From Polytrichum commune (lineage: Eukaryota > Streptophyta > Polytrichopsida > Polytrichales > Polytrichaceae), in the NCBI GenBank assembly GCA_950295325.1, contig OX485807.1, positions 33,076,440-33,140,439 on the forward strand: 64,000 nt of DNA. Direction: 5' to 3'. The number at the start of each line of letters is the position of its first letter. Position 1 is the first letter of the stretch. The translations under genes and the position numbers were made by a program. The notes beneath the pieces are model-generated. The model was not told the DNA's origin. It was given only the letters and a program-made list of their open reading frames with translations, and made no database searches. Below, piece after piece: positions 1 to 9,781 of this stretch.

Positions 1-269
1 GTGGTTCGCTCTCGCGAGAGCGGTGGTGTGAAGTGGCAGATAAATAATCTAATGAACAACGTCAAGTGGGACAGGCAGACCGTCTGCGTCATGCCGAAGG
101 GGCTGACATCCCGTCCGACGGAGAAGGACTAGCCGCGGATCCAGAATGGAGAGTTCTGGATCATAGACGGCCAACACAGCTTGGAGGCGTCCCAGATAAT
201 CCTCAAGGACGACAACTTCCAGCATGAGCTGAAGGAGGACTTGCGCTACTGGAAGGCGTTCTTGGTGTG
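1..269 (+). pseudogene. Gene A1, ParB-like exon, 5' part (truncated by window edge and by insertion)
   Basis: Reading frame 1 from base 1 aligns throughout with residues of the A2 exon at 20403-21059: both have a W-Q-x-N-N-x-M-N-N stretch and then GEFWIIDGQHS (A2: GEFYIVDGQHS). The DGQH signature is that of the ParB/sulfiredoxin-fold, in which the equivalent loop binds nucleotide. Codon 130-132 is TAG where A2 has Trp, consistent with TGG to TAG by a G-to-A change. The frame runs to base 269, where a 4.1 kb insertion begins, and resumes at 4401; removing the insertion and one copy of GTGTG restores a gap-free match to A2 (KAFLVWSDD versus KALLVHSED). Earlier exons lie outside the window. Nonsense codon plus insertion make this copy non-functional. 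Confidence 0.72.
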
Positions 270-751
270 TGTGGGAACCCACAAACACCAAAAGTTCCGG
301 ATTGGCGGGTTTTTTGTGCCAAATCCGGATATTTCCGGGTGACCTTAGTATCGTCCAGGGATTCTGTGAAGTGTAGGAGGTCTAAAATTCTCCGTACCTG
401 CTTATTTCTTCTTCCTTAGCCAAATTTCCGGAAATCCTAATTTCCGGATATTTGGTCTTTGGGGACATTCTTAGCCTTTTTCCGGAGGGTACCTCTCCGG
501 ATGTTATTTCTAGGTCCTCTTTATAATACTTACCCACCCCTTTACGTCTACTCTCTAGAATAATTGGTTTCTTCCGGTGAAGACGCCCTTGATAAGGTTA
601 GAATCCGGAAACTCCCTCACAACCAATCCGGATTGATCAGGTCCGTCCTGGCAGGTCACGCAGAGAGATCTGGATTGTTTCTTGGGACCAAAGTGGCCAG
701 AGGAGTCCGGATTCCAACCGGAGATCTAACTCGACGGGATGAGTAGGTGAC

Positions 752-1240
752 CCGTACCACTTTCCGGATTACCCCGTCCAAAGACTGTGAGACCTCTTCA
801 GAAGGTCGGATGGCGTAAGTCCGGCACCTTCCGGATCTTGCCCAGTCCTAACGACGGCTATCTCACATGGACGTTACCCAGGCATTCGGAACAATGAGGA
901 TCTCTTCCTACTGCACTCCGGAGGTGGCCTCCTATCGGAATCCTTACTGATCCGGACCTCTCCTTCTCCGTCCGACGGATCTGTCCGGCTACCTTTACCT
1001 TGGATTCTACTCAATCTGAGATAACTAGGCGATCCGTACCACTAATCCGAGCAGGTCCGTCTAAGGACGGTGGGACCTCTTCAGAAGATCAGATTGGCGT
1101 AAGTCCGGATTCCTTCCGGATCTCACCCAATCTTCCCAGCGGCTATCCCACCTAGACGTTACCCAACCTACCGGATTAGTGAGGTTTCCCTCCCACTACA
1201 CTCAGAGAGGATCTACAAGGCGGTAACCGGATCTGATCCG
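752..1240. repeat. Tandem duplication, about 282 bp period, inside the inserted element
   Basis: Two adjacent copies share CCGTACCAC at 752 and 1034, then GGACCTCTTCAGAAG-like, GGCGTAAGTCCGG and GACGTTACCCA blocks in the same order. Divergence between copies is clear, so the duplication is not recent. It lies 3' of the long open frame on the element's own strand, where terminal or untranslated sequence would be expected. Confidence 0.6.
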
Positions 1241-1656
1241 GGTCTCCTCTCTCATGTCCTATCCGGAACTCCTATCCTTCATGCCCTCCCTTTCTCTTCC
1301 ACTAACGATCTCCGGGTCATTCACACACACAGCAATCAAGAGAAGTCAAGGGGTGAGAAGCAAAGACATTTATTCGGGGTAGGAGTAACCACAATACAAC
1401 AATGGAGAAGGAACCCCCCCCAAGCTCCTTATTCAGCCTTAAGTAGAGGCTCAAAAATCCCTAAACTGAGGGCGGCGGCCCAAGCGGCCGCCGCTCAAGA
1501 AAACCCTAACTACCCCCGGTCTCCCGGATTTCTCGGATCTAGATCCGGGTTTTCCGCTGACACTATCAAAGGAAAATTTTATTAATCGTCTTCAAAAACT
1601 CCTAAGTCCTACCTGCCTACCTCCCTTCTGCCCAATCAATCTAGCCACTCCCCTAA

Positions 1657-3891
1657 TTAAGAAGACCGGTGCTTCTTCGGAGCCGATCCCTCCTTGGAGT
1701 GACTCCCTAATCCGCTGACGGCGGATGAGCCCCCGGCCGGCGACGCCTTCTGCAGCCGCGTGAGCATCCTCCTCATGTTCGGAGACGGAGCAACCTCGTC
1801 CTCCGAATCCGCTGCCCTCTCGGTCCGTGGGGTAGCGGTCCCTGGTGTCCCGGAGACTGTCCCTGGGGTTCCGGAAGCTGTCCCCATCCGGATGCTTCGG
1901 ACTGGAGAAGGATCGCTTCCGGTGCCCTGCTCCGGATTCCGTCCACCCGAGAGTGAAGCCGTCCGCGGATCCCTGTTGGAGGCCGCTCTCGAGTGTGGCG
2001 GAGGAAATGGACTCACCACTTGGCAGTCCCGTGGAGACGATGGCGAGGCGTGGGTCATAGGAGCCTTGCCCCTACTCGGAGTGGCCTCCCGATCGGAAGT
2101 CTGGTGCCGGATCGGCGTCCGAGCCCTATCCGGAGTCCGGGACCTATCCGAGTTCCGCGGAACAGGGGACTGGCCCCTTCCGGATCGGACCGACCCGGTG
2201 CTCTTCCGCCTCACCTGGGGAGAATGGACCCTTTCCGGAGCCCCTCCGGAATGACCAGGCCGAGAGCCGCCTCCTTGCTGGCTGGGTCCTGCAAAGGCCG
2301 GCGGATTCTGAACCAGGGCTACTTCACCAACCACCTCGTAGAGGGTCCCGGTTGGTGACCCTGGCGGACCCGGATAGAGCACTCTCCGCGGTGTTCCGCT
2401 TGGCGGGACCACCCTCTGGATTTCCGCCAGGAGATCCTTCATCGTCCGTGAGTACTTCACGAGGATGGGAAGGGTCTGCCTGGCGGAAGCCGGTTCTCCT
2501 GACTCCATCATCCGGTCGTAGAGATGTGCCTTGTTCACGATCTCCGCCGGATGACCCACCAGCTCCCGGATTCGGCTGAAGAGTACTGCCTGCTCCGCAT
2601 GATACTTCCGGATCTCCTCACTCTTCTGACTCAGCTCCTGGGTCATAGCCGCTACCTGTGCGGTGAGGTGGGCGTTCTCCGTCTTGGCCTGCTCCAGCTC
2701 CTTCCGGTCCGCCCTCTTTGCCAATTCCCGGAGAATGTTTCCGGGTCCGCAGTCGTCCAGAGCATGGTTCACCCCCTTGACGATGTGCTCCAGTCGGTAG
2801 TACTGGGTCTTGAGGTCCTCCATCCCCTCCTGGAACCGCTTGAATGGATTCTCCGGGAAGTCCCAAGCGGATAGGTCCACATTTCGCCATGGGGTCTCCC
2901 GGCTGGGTCCGGCTTCCGGATGTTGGTGCGGGGGAGGGGGAGAGAGTGGCCTCGAGACGGTTGGTGGCGGGCTTCCGGGTGACGAGGGAGGTGCTTCCGG
3001 AAGAATAGGGTCGCTGGAGGTCTCCGTCTCGACGTCTCCGGCTTCCGGGAGCAGCTTGTAGGTGACCTCATCCGCCGCTATTGTGAGCAGGTCCTCCTCC
3101 TCTGCCGTGATGCAGTCGAAATGCTGGTAGAGGTGCAAAATGAAGGGGGAGAGGAAGGAGGGTTTCCGGCCAATATGGGGGAGGGCCCGTCCGACTATCT
3201 CCTGGATGATCAGGCCCCAATTCACCGGCCGGACTCCGGACATTGCACCAAACAGCGTGTTAGCCATGGTGAGGCTAATCCGCTTCGGCTTGTCCGGATT
3301 GAGAATGGGCAGGAGAAACTCTAGCACTCTCCGCTCCCTAATATTCCGGCAGTTCCCTGGGTGAAACCCGTCCTTTGGATCCGCGTCCCCTCTGAATTTC
3401 CCGGCGAACAGGCCGTCGCGGCGGCCGGCCCACCCCTCCGTGATTCCCCTGGGAAACCCGTAGACCCTGTTCCACGTATCCGGAGTCCAATGTTCCGGAT
3501 CCCTCCTCTTTGTGCCTAGCCACTGATTTCCCCTCTCGAATTTAAACTCGCGGAGGGTATCTTCCGCTCTGAGATTCCAGGGTTTGGAGAGCAATCCCGC
3601 ACAACCCATGACCCTGAGATCCTCCGCGAGCTCCTGCAGCTCTCTATCCTCCCTCGGAATTGCAGGGGTGAGGGCTTTCAGCGGAATCGGGATGGGTTCC
3701 CGCTGATCCTCTTCCCGTGCTTCCGGCATTTCCTCTCCTCTCACCCTTTCTGGCTTGCAACCTCTCCCTCTCTCTTCCGGAGTCCTTCTCTTCCGTCTAA
3801 GTGCCACAAAGTCCCGGCAAGCCCACTGCCGGTGACTGAAAAGTGCTGAGTCCCAGCAATCCAACTGCTGGCGGCTCGAAAGAAGGAACAC
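1657..3891 (-). CDS. Long gag-like or plant-mobile-type protein of the inserted element
   Basis: Open frame of 744 codons, the only long frame in the element. About residues 90-290 form a globular region with conserved-looking Trp and hydrophobic residues (WNLRAEDTLREFKFERGNQW; then a block around HIGRKPSFLSPFILHLYQHF), reminiscent of the gag-like or putative plant transposon protein regions of plant retroelements. A Pro-rich spacer follows (about 290-350), then a helical, coiled-coil-like stretch (about 375-470) and a Ser/Arg/Pro-rich C-terminus that could bind nucleic acid. I see no protease, reverse transcriptase or integrase motif and no CCHC knuckle. The start chosen is the first codon of the open frame; a later Met is possible. 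It lies opposite to host gene A1. Function is inferred from context only. Confidence 0.55.
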   Translation of the reverse strand: MFLLSSRQQLDCWDSALFSHRQWACRDFVALRRKRRTPEERGRGCKPERVRGEEMPEAREEDQREPIPIPLKALTPAIPREDRELQELAEDLRVMGCAGLLSKPWNLRAEDTLREFKFERGNQWLGTKRRDPEHWTPDTWNRVYGFPRGITEGWAGRRDGLFAGKFRGDADPKDGFHPGNCRNIRERRVLEFLLPILNPDKPKRISLTMANTLFGAMSGVRPVNWGLIIQEIVGRALPHIGRKPSFLSPFILHLYQHFDCITAEEEDLLTIAADEVTYKLLPEAGDVETETSSDPILPEAPPSSPGSPPPTVSRPLSPPPPHQHPEAGPSRETPWRNVDLSAWDFPENPFKRFQEGMEDLKTQYYRLEHIVKGVNHALDDCGPGNILRELAKRADRKELEQAKTENAHLTAQVAAMTQELSQKSEEIRKYHAEQAVLFSRIRELVGHPAEIVNKAHLYDRMMESGEPASARQTLPILVKYSRTMKDLLAEIQRVVPPSGTPRRVLYPGPPGSPTGTLYEVVGEVALVQNPPAFAGPSQQGGGSRPGHSGGAPERVHSPQVRRKSTGSVRSGRGQSPVPRNSDRSRTPDRARTPIRHQTSDREATPSRGKAPMTHASPSSPRDCQVVSPFPPPHSRAASNRDPRTASLSGGRNPEQGTGSDPSPVRSIRMGTASGTPGTVSGTPGTATPRTERAADSEDEVAPSPNMRRMLTRLQKASPAGGSSAVSGLGSHSKEGSAPKKHRSS

Positions 3892-4400
3892 CTCACCACT
3901 CGTTCTCTCAACAGGTTGCCTTTTTCCAGAAAATAGTGTGAGGGAGAAGGAAGGGACCCTTAAATCTCCTTCCTCCCTCTTCCTTCCCCTGTTACCGTTC
4001 GGTTTAACGGAAAACGGTTACCAACCGTTTTCCGGCGGTTCCCACCAACGGTTTTACTAACATTTTCACCAACGGCTCTCTTTTCCCCCAACCGCCATAA
4101 GGCCCGTTGTAACCGCCACTTCCGGGCCGTTGGGTAATCTTGGCGCGTCCGTCACTTGGTCCGGACCAAGGGTTTGGACCATGATTGCATGGTCCGCCCA
4201 TCCTATTTGACGGACCGGTCATAGTACTTATTTAGAGTCGTTTTACCGCACAAGGCGGGGTTAGACTACTCTATTTCCTAGTACCATTAATTTTGTCCTA
4301 ATAGACCCTATTATCCTCAGATAAGCAAGGTAAAATACGGAAATTGAATCCGTATTTCCGTATTTCCGTATTTTCGTCGAATTTGGACTCCCACAGTGTG

Positions 4401-4578
4401 GTCGGACGATTGGGACAAGCTGCGGAAGATATCCACCTTCCTCAACTCCGGCAACAAGATCAAGGCCTTCGAGGCGTCGTGGGCAGCCAACATAGTGGCT
4501 GCAAGGGACGTCTGGGTCGCCCACGGGTGTCCCCTTAAAGAAAGGGAGAACGCGAAGACGCCGTCTCCACAATGGAAG
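4401..4578 (+). pseudogene. Gene A1, ParB-like exon, 3' part
   Basis: Continuation of the exon interrupted at 269. The frame reads through ISTFLNSGNKIKAFEASWAA, nearly identical to A2 (ISAFLNQTNKIKAFEASWAA), and ends at a GT donor after a Lys codon (4579). This segment follows the DGQHS motif by about 40 residues and is the most conserved stretch between A1 and A2, so it is probably part of the ParB-like fold's helical C-terminal half. The donor is in phase 0, as for every intron of A2. Confidence 0.75.
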
Positions 4579-4583
4579 GTGAG

Positions 4584-4668
4584 TTTACGAACGAACGTTC
4601 GTAAATATCTTTGACATTCAAATTTTCAAGTTCTTTGACATTCATATTTACGAACGTACGTTCGTATT
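4584..4668. repeat. Two ACGAACG-NN-CGTTCGT palindromes in A1 intron
   Basis: The 121-bp intron 4579-4699 holds two 22-bp palindromes at 4584-4605 (centre AA) and 4647-4668 (centre TA). Arms are identical, only the central dinucleotide differs. The homologous A2 intron (20198-20402) also carries palindromes, but with ACGGACG arms. Confidence 0.85.
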
Positions 4669-4699
4669 TTGTGCGTTACTGATGCCTTTCTTGCTGCAG

Positions 4700-6032
4700 G
4701 CATTCTGCGACGCGATGGTGGACAAGTTCTCCTCCATCGACATGAAGTCTACAACAACCAAGTCTGTCCTGGAACTCAAGGGTGAGCTCCGCCTCATCTG
4801 TTGCAACAGGGACACTTGGGAGTTGTGGACACAATTTTTTGATGCGCACAGCTCGGACGATCTGGTCAACCCCGACACCGAGGAGAAATACATCGCGGAG
4901 AAGACCGGGGAGGCCCCTCCACTACTGAGGGAGTTCTTCAGGTCCCTTCAAGGGTTAACAGAGTCCGAGTTGCAGAGGTGCGCGGTGCATCTTCTTGGGA
5001 ACACAGTGGGAAGAACCATCCCATACCCGAAGATATTTTTGAAGAGGCCAAGACACAAGCCCGGCACGTATTCCATCAAGGAATGGTGCGAACACCGCAA
5101 GCTGAAGACTGCTGCAATGAGGGAGTTGAACGCTCTAATACCGGAGTACGCACTCATCTTAGCCGACGGAGACGTTAATTGGGCCAGTTGGAAGATGTTC
5201 AAGGTCGACTACAACATCTCCGGACCCTCAATGCGTTGTCTTGTCAAGGAGCACGCCTCCATTTTGAAGCAGAAGGGGAACAAGAGGACAAAGAAAACCG
5301 AGACGGATCCCCAGGAGGTGGAGCAATACAAAAGCTTTTTGGCGCGGAAGAGGTTGGCCACATTCGAAGGAGTGGCCAGATTTTGTTTGGTGACAACCGG
5401 AGTGGAGAGGGTCACATTTTCCAAGTGGGACCGGACCATGAGCAGGGCCGAGGTGAGGGAGGATCAGCGGGGGTGCCCATTTGCCCTGATCGATTTCAGG
5501 GGGATCCCCGGTGCGTCGAGGCAGGGGGGGAAGGACATCCCTTTCTACGACCCCTTCATGGCCAAGTTCAGGGAGCACAAGTCTCCGGACATGAAGGAGC
5601 CTCACGTTTGGCTGTGGATAGTGGAGCAGGAGAAGCTGTCTGTCGTCACCGACCTGTACGAGAAGACGATCAAATTCGAGTACAACATCTTCCACAGCAC
5701 TTACGTGCCCGCCAAGACGGAAGGGATCGTGGCCATCAACGAGGCCAGGGGGAACAAACAGGTGGGGGCGGTCAGCCTCGTCTTCTTGACGTACAACGCG
5801 CTTCGGAATGGGCGAGCCCCTGTCAGGGCGAATACTACGTTCAAGAAGATCTACAGCATCCCCCATCCCCCATCCCCCTCCCAAGGATCTGCTGCAGGAG
5901 ACCTTGTACACTGTCTTCCCGGCGATGGAACTCAGGTTGGAGTTCTACGTCTCCGTTTTGCAGAGCGTGGCAATAAGCGGAGAGACCGTGTACAACGTTT
6001 GTGGAGGCAGCAAGTTCATGTACGCTGCGATG
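4700..6032 (+). pseudogene. Gene A1, permuted methyltransferase-like exon (frameshifted)
   Basis: The exon starts after TGCAG at 4697-4699 and ends at a GTAAGC donor at 6033; both borders match A2 (18878-20197). It encodes the FSSIDMK...LKGEL region, then a Rossmann-type segment: LIDFRGIP (position of motif IV), HVWLWIVEQ, FEYNIFHSTYVPAKTEG, and near the end ETVYNVCGGSKFMYAAM, which looks like the start of a degenerate motif I. That order (motif IV before I) is the one seen in permuted N4/N6 amino-methyltransferases. The exon is 1,333 bp, not a multiple of three, because of extra bases in the CATCCCCC-rich run around 5855-5890; downstream codons continue in another frame. Methyltransferase assignment is an inference from motif order; catalytic DPPY/W is not preserved. 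Confidence 0.6.
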
Positions 6033-6051
6033 GTAAGCTCTCCAACTAATA

Positions 6052-6147
6052 TTTACGAACGCTCGTTCGTAAAGTTCACCTCAACTTGTCTTGGGTTTTG
6101 ATGACATTGTTTCTCGTCGTTGATGTTTACGAACGCACGTTCGTATA
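6052..6147. repeat. Two ACGAACG-type palindromes in the second A1 intron
   Basis: Within the 141-bp intron 6033-6173, palindromes lie at 6052-6073 (centre CT) and 6126-6147 (centre CA). Together they make up almost a third of the intron. Arms are identical to those at 4584 and 4647. Confidence 0.85.
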
Positions 6148-7150
6148 TTCTAACGTATTTGCTTGAATCTCAGATGCTGGGGCTGGTCGTCAACAGCTTC
6201 ATTGAAGCCATCGACAAGGAGGACTTCCACGTGCACAGGGCGAAGGCCTCCACGATGGACCTGGAGGACATGTCCCTCCCGAGGACGGACATCAACATGC
6301 CCGTCGACGAAGGCATGCCCGCCATGGAGACGGACGACGACGAGCCCGCGCCCTCCTACAACGTCGAGGCGATCCTCCGATCCTTGGACGTCACTCCTCT
6401 CCGCATTTTGGCGCCGTCGGGAAATCCATCCGACGTGCAAGGGACTCCGGGTGGATACACGGGGTCGTCGGCGGGGACAACCCAAGATGTCCTCCCCGCG
6501 AGAACGTCTGGAGCGGAGGCATTCGGCACTCCCGGGGGATGCTCGACATCCGTGTCGCCCAGGCCGATCGTGGTTCCCAAGATGGAGAACCTCGACCTTC
6601 TGGACCAACGGTCCCGACCGACGTTGGACCAGTACCGCAACACGAGGCGGAGGATGAAGAAGACCCCCTACGTGGAGCTGCCTCCGGGGGCAATCATCGA
6701 GGTCTCCGATGAGGACGAGGGTGACATGGAGATCATGGTCGAGCTGGGGGTAGACTTTGACAAAAACAAGAGGGTCAAAGAGGAGGCATTGTCCGTCGCC
6801 GAGCTTAACGCCAAGCTCAAGCAAAAGATGAAGGAGGACATGGCGAAGGTGGCAGAGGAGAATGCCAAGAAAATGTTCGCAATTCAGGAGGAGCTGAGGC
6901 AGTCGAACGAGAAGACGGACGCCATCCTCGCCATGCTCCAGCGTATGCAGAGCTTCTCGGCGCCCCCCCAGCCGGCCTACCCCTTCCCTGGAGGATACCC
7001 CTCCCAATCCCCTCCACCAGGCATGTTCACCGGAGGGCCTTCCCGCCAGCAGGCGCCCCACCCTACGCCTGTTGGCACCCCTCCACCCCCAGAGGTTCCC
7101 TCGACCACCTCCCACGATGCTGTGGCGGCGGCCATCCAGGAGGACGAGGA

Positions 7151-7172
7151 TTTACGAACGCGCGTTCGTGAA
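7151..7172. repeat. ACGAACG-CG-CGTTCGT palindrome inside coding exon
   Basis: The palindrome is read in the exon's frame as DLRTRVRES without a stop. Gene A2 lacks an obvious equivalent at this site, so the element appears to have been inserted into, or spread within, an open reading frame. Confidence 0.8.
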
Positions 7173-7526
7173 TCTTCAGGTCCTCCAGTCCTCACCCCTC
7201 CCCCTTCAAGGGTAGGACTGCCCTCATACACCGATACGTCGTCTTTCACCGTCGTCCCCAGGGTAATAGACAGACATGGCGATGACTCTGCGCGACACAC
7301 TAATATGGTCATTGTGGAGGACACGCAGGGGAGCCCCAATGACGCACCAGGGGTGCATGGGATGGACGTGGAAGAAACCCATGCGGCGTGGATGGAGGAT
7401 GTCAGGATGGACGCGCTCGACCTGGGCGCCGAGGAAGAAGACGTGCTGCGCATCCAAGCGACACAGGCGTCTGAACCGGAGCGTGAGGCAGAGGCCATGG
7501 AGACAGAGGCGGCTGCAGCTGTGGAG

Positions 7527-7548
7527 GTTACGAACGCGCGTTCGTTAA
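7527..7548. repeat. Second in-frame palindrome in the same A1 exon
   Basis: GTTACGAACG-CG-CGTTCGTTAA is read as VTNARSLI, a different frame from the copy at 7151, again without a stop. The outer bases GTTA/TTAA are also near-symmetric. Confidence 0.8.
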
Positions 7549-7634
7549 TCATTGAGGAGGGACCTGCTGCTCGGTCCAGCGCCGCTGCCCCTCCCCCCGA
7601 TGACGAGGTAACTCTCCTCTGAGAATACCATTTT

Positions 7635-8093
7635 TTTACGAACGCGCGTTCGTAACCTCTCTAACATCGTGATGTTTTTCTCTTCATCGACATCCAATGG
7701 CCTTGCGAGAGCCCTCTTCAGCGGTCCCCCTTAGAGCCGAACAGTTTTGTAGGACATGGCATCATTTTGCCTTAGGAAAATGTGATAGACTATCACGTGA
7801 GAAATGTAAATATTCAACGGATTAATATATGAGCCTATGTTATTTGCATCGCGTTGCTTCAAATTCTCTGCCCTCGACCCCTTCTCGTATATTGTATATG
7901 TTGATGAGATTATGTTCATTTTTGCATACCCACCTCATTCGCGAACGCTCGTTCGTGAAAGGCTGCGACCCACTGTCCACCTCATTCGCGAACGACCGCT
8001 CGTAAATGTACGTGTAGCCGCGCTCACGAACGAGCGCTCGTAAATGATGCGCACCGCCCCCGCAGCCTTCATTCATGAACGCTCGTTCGCAAG
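7635..8093. repeat. Palindrome array in the third A1 intron
   Basis: Intron 7608-8225 holds palindromes at 7635-7656, 7938-7959, 7985-8006, 8023-8044 and 8072-8093. The last four are spaced about 38-49 bp apart, with unrelated sequence between them. Some arms carry one-sided changes (7985, 8023), so this array is partly decayed. The rest of the intron is AT-rich and featureless. Confidence 0.8.
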
Positions 8094-8225
8094 TGTGCCC
8101 TTGAGCACATTTTCCTTGCACTCTCCTCACTTCCTCGTCTTTCCCCATAATGCACCGTCTTCATTTTCTACGCAAAATTTCATTATTGGATCATAGAATT
8201 AAACTAGTCGAGTTGTTCATCACAG

Positions 8226-8993
8226 GACCCCCCGGAGATAGGTCGCAACCCCTCGACCAGTGGACCTCCCACCCGGCACAAACCTTTCATCGTTTTTTAC
8301 CTCAACGGGGTGTTGTGTCACACCCAACACATCCCAAGGGTCCCCACGCGTCCCTTCCGTCACCCCGACGAAAGGGACTACGACGGCGAGCTCGACACCC
8401 TCATTAACCGCAAGGCTGTCTGCGCCCGTCCCGGCTTGCGTGACTTCCTTCGCGAGGTGGTCGAGTTCGCTCACGTCGTTGTGTGGAGCTCCATGGTCAT
8501 GGAGAACACGGAGCCCATCGTCCACTTCTTGTTCCGCGATCTCCCGAGCCCGTGCCTCGTCCTCGGCCAAGAGGACTGCGACGAGCTGCTCGACGAGAAA
8601 GGTCAACCGGTGCCCAAGTTTGGCGGTCGGGGCGGAGGACAACAGTTCCTCAAGGTCCTCCTCTCGAGACTCTGGCGAGGCGTCCCCCGTCTGCAAGGGA
8701 CGCCGCACGGGTGGTGGCCGACTCCAGAGAACACCGTCCTCATCGACGACAGCCCCACCAAGAGCGTCTTGAACCCCCCGGGAAACGTCATCTTCCCGGA
8801 CACTTGGACCGGCGATAGGCAAGACACATTTTTGGTCGATAGGCTAGCCCCCTACCTTAGAAGGCTCGTGCTCCACGCCGGTAGCATCCCATTTTTTGTT
8901 AGGTCCAACCCCTTCGGCAATGCGGCACTAAGCCCCCGCGATAATGTATTCAAGAGCATCATGAGGCTCGCCAAACTCAATAAATTGATTTGA
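8226..8993 (+). pseudogene. Gene A1, FCP1-type HAD phosphatase-like exon with lost nucleophile
   Basis: The exon starts after ATCACAG (same junction as A2 at 16871) and aligns end to end with A2. HAD motif I reads FYLNGVLC where A2 has FDLNGVLC: the nucleophile Asp codon is TAC. Later motifs are kept: VVWSSM (motif II region) and VLIDDSPTKSVLNPPGN (motif IV, DD). FCP1/NLI-interacting-factor phosphatases remove phosphate from Ser/Thr of partners such as the RNA polymerase II tail; the DLNG variant occurs in plant members. Where A2 has a splice donor after LNKL (TTG/GTATGA), A1 has ATT TGA, so this exon now ends in a stop. GC-rich relative to surroundings. Confidence 0.72.
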
Positions 8994-9104
8994 AATGCCT
9001 CCATGTCTTTGCTTGTATCATGTGGTTCACATTTACTAATGCTTGCTTTGTTTTTGGATGTATTTTGTTGTTGTGATTGTTGTTGTTCTTGTTCTTGCCC
9101 ATAG

Positions 9105-9629
9105 TCTGCCCCCATATGCGACGCCCCTGTGGTCGACGTCCTTTCCCGTCCCCTCTCGCCCCCTGCCTCCCCTTCCCGCGACGTCACGGACTTCCAAATG
9201 CCATCCCTCTACCAGTTCTCGGCGGTGGACGCGGCCTCGGCCGTGGATTACTCCCGCGACATCGGCATCGACGACGGCGTCGTCAACAGCCCGCCCCCTG
9301 CACTTGTCGCCCGCGCCTACGCCCCGTCGCCCTCCCCCCTCTCCAAGGAGAAACGGACGCTCGTTCGTTTGGGGCACCTCTCGCCCTCTAAAGACGACGC
9401 CGTCGCTCGTCGCGGGCCGAGCCGGCGTCTCCGCATGGAAGGCCCCTGTTGCCACACCTCCCCCGCCGACTCCGTTCCTCCCCCCGCAACGTCCTCCGCC
9501 ATCGTGAGCCCTCCACGCCTCGACTCCCCCCCGCCACTCACCAATACAATAGTTCCATCGGCTCCGGATGCTCCCGTCGACGCCCCCCTCGTTCCCACCG
9601 TTCCCCGCATGGACGTCCCCAAAGCCAAG
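9105..9629 (+). pseudogene. Gene A1, Ser/Pro-rich exon with conserved SAVDAASAVDYS block
   Basis: Starts after CATAG at 9104 and ends at AAG/GTGCCC (9630), matching the A2 exon 15612-16010. It shares MPSLYQFSAVDAASAVDYS with A2 almost exactly, followed by a DDGVVNSPPP-like acidic/Pro patch and a low-complexity Ser/Pro region. A palindrome-like segment at 9351-9370 is read as KRTLVRLG. No known domain; it may be a docking or regulatory tail of the phosphatase part. The strong conservation of the short block between otherwise divergent copies suggests it matters. Confidence 0.6.
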
Positions 9630-9781
9630 GTGCCCTCCTCAACCCTAAACCCCTTTCCCGCTTTTGCTTCCCTTGTCTTCCGTTTGCGTGCCGTTCTCTT
9701 TACGAGCGCCCATCCCAAACCGCCCTCATTATTTTCCCCACTCCATTCCTATTCTTATCTTCCTATGACGTTGTTTCGCAG

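Larger units (their letters stand above)
270..4395 (-). mobile_element. 4.1 kb inserted element with TG...CA ends and 5-bp target duplication
   Basis: The element begins TGTGGGA and ends TCCCACA and is flanked by GTGTG at 265-269 and 4396-4400. The paralogous gene A2 gives the empty site, so both boundaries are well fixed. TG...CA ends with a 5-bp duplication are typical of LTR-retrotransposon integration, but I see no direct long terminal repeats: the two ends differ beyond the first seven bases. It could be a gag-only LTR derivative that lost a repeat, a very long solo LTR, or a terminal-inverted-repeat element. It carries one long minus-strand open frame (1657-3891). A polyadenylation-like AATAAA occurs downstream of that frame on the minus strand (about 1370-1380). 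The left part is rich in TCCGGA. A GT at 269 and an AG at 4396 would let the whole insertion be spliced out in frame with one extra codon. Confidence 0.8.
6174..7607 (+). pseudogene. Gene A1, linker exon with SUMO-interaction-like and coiled-coil segments
   Basis: Starts after TCAG at 6170-6173 with MLGLVVNSF, which continues the degenerate motif I begun in the previous exon, and ends at donor GAG/GTAACT (7608). The 478 codons stay open. In order: acidic/Pro-rich spacer; a hydrophobic-acidic patch IIEVSDEDEGD resembling a SUMO-interaction motif; a Lys/Glu-rich coiled coil (about residues 205-260); a Pro/Gly-rich stretch; and a second short patch VIVEDTQG conserved in A2 (VVEDTQGEF). Two palindromes lie inside the coding sequence (7151-7172 and 7527-7548). 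No enzymatic domain is visible. This part is open, but upstream lesions should prevent its translation from the gene's own start. Confidence 0.6.

Noticed and set aside
1760-2358. Open frames on the plus strand over the gag-like gene
   Set aside because: Antisense shadows of the GC-rich 744-codon frame; no splice signals or recognisable content.
8260-8822. Long overlapping frames on both strands across the A1 phosphatase exon
   Set aside because: Shadows; only the frame of 8226-8993 aligns with A2 and has HAD motifs.
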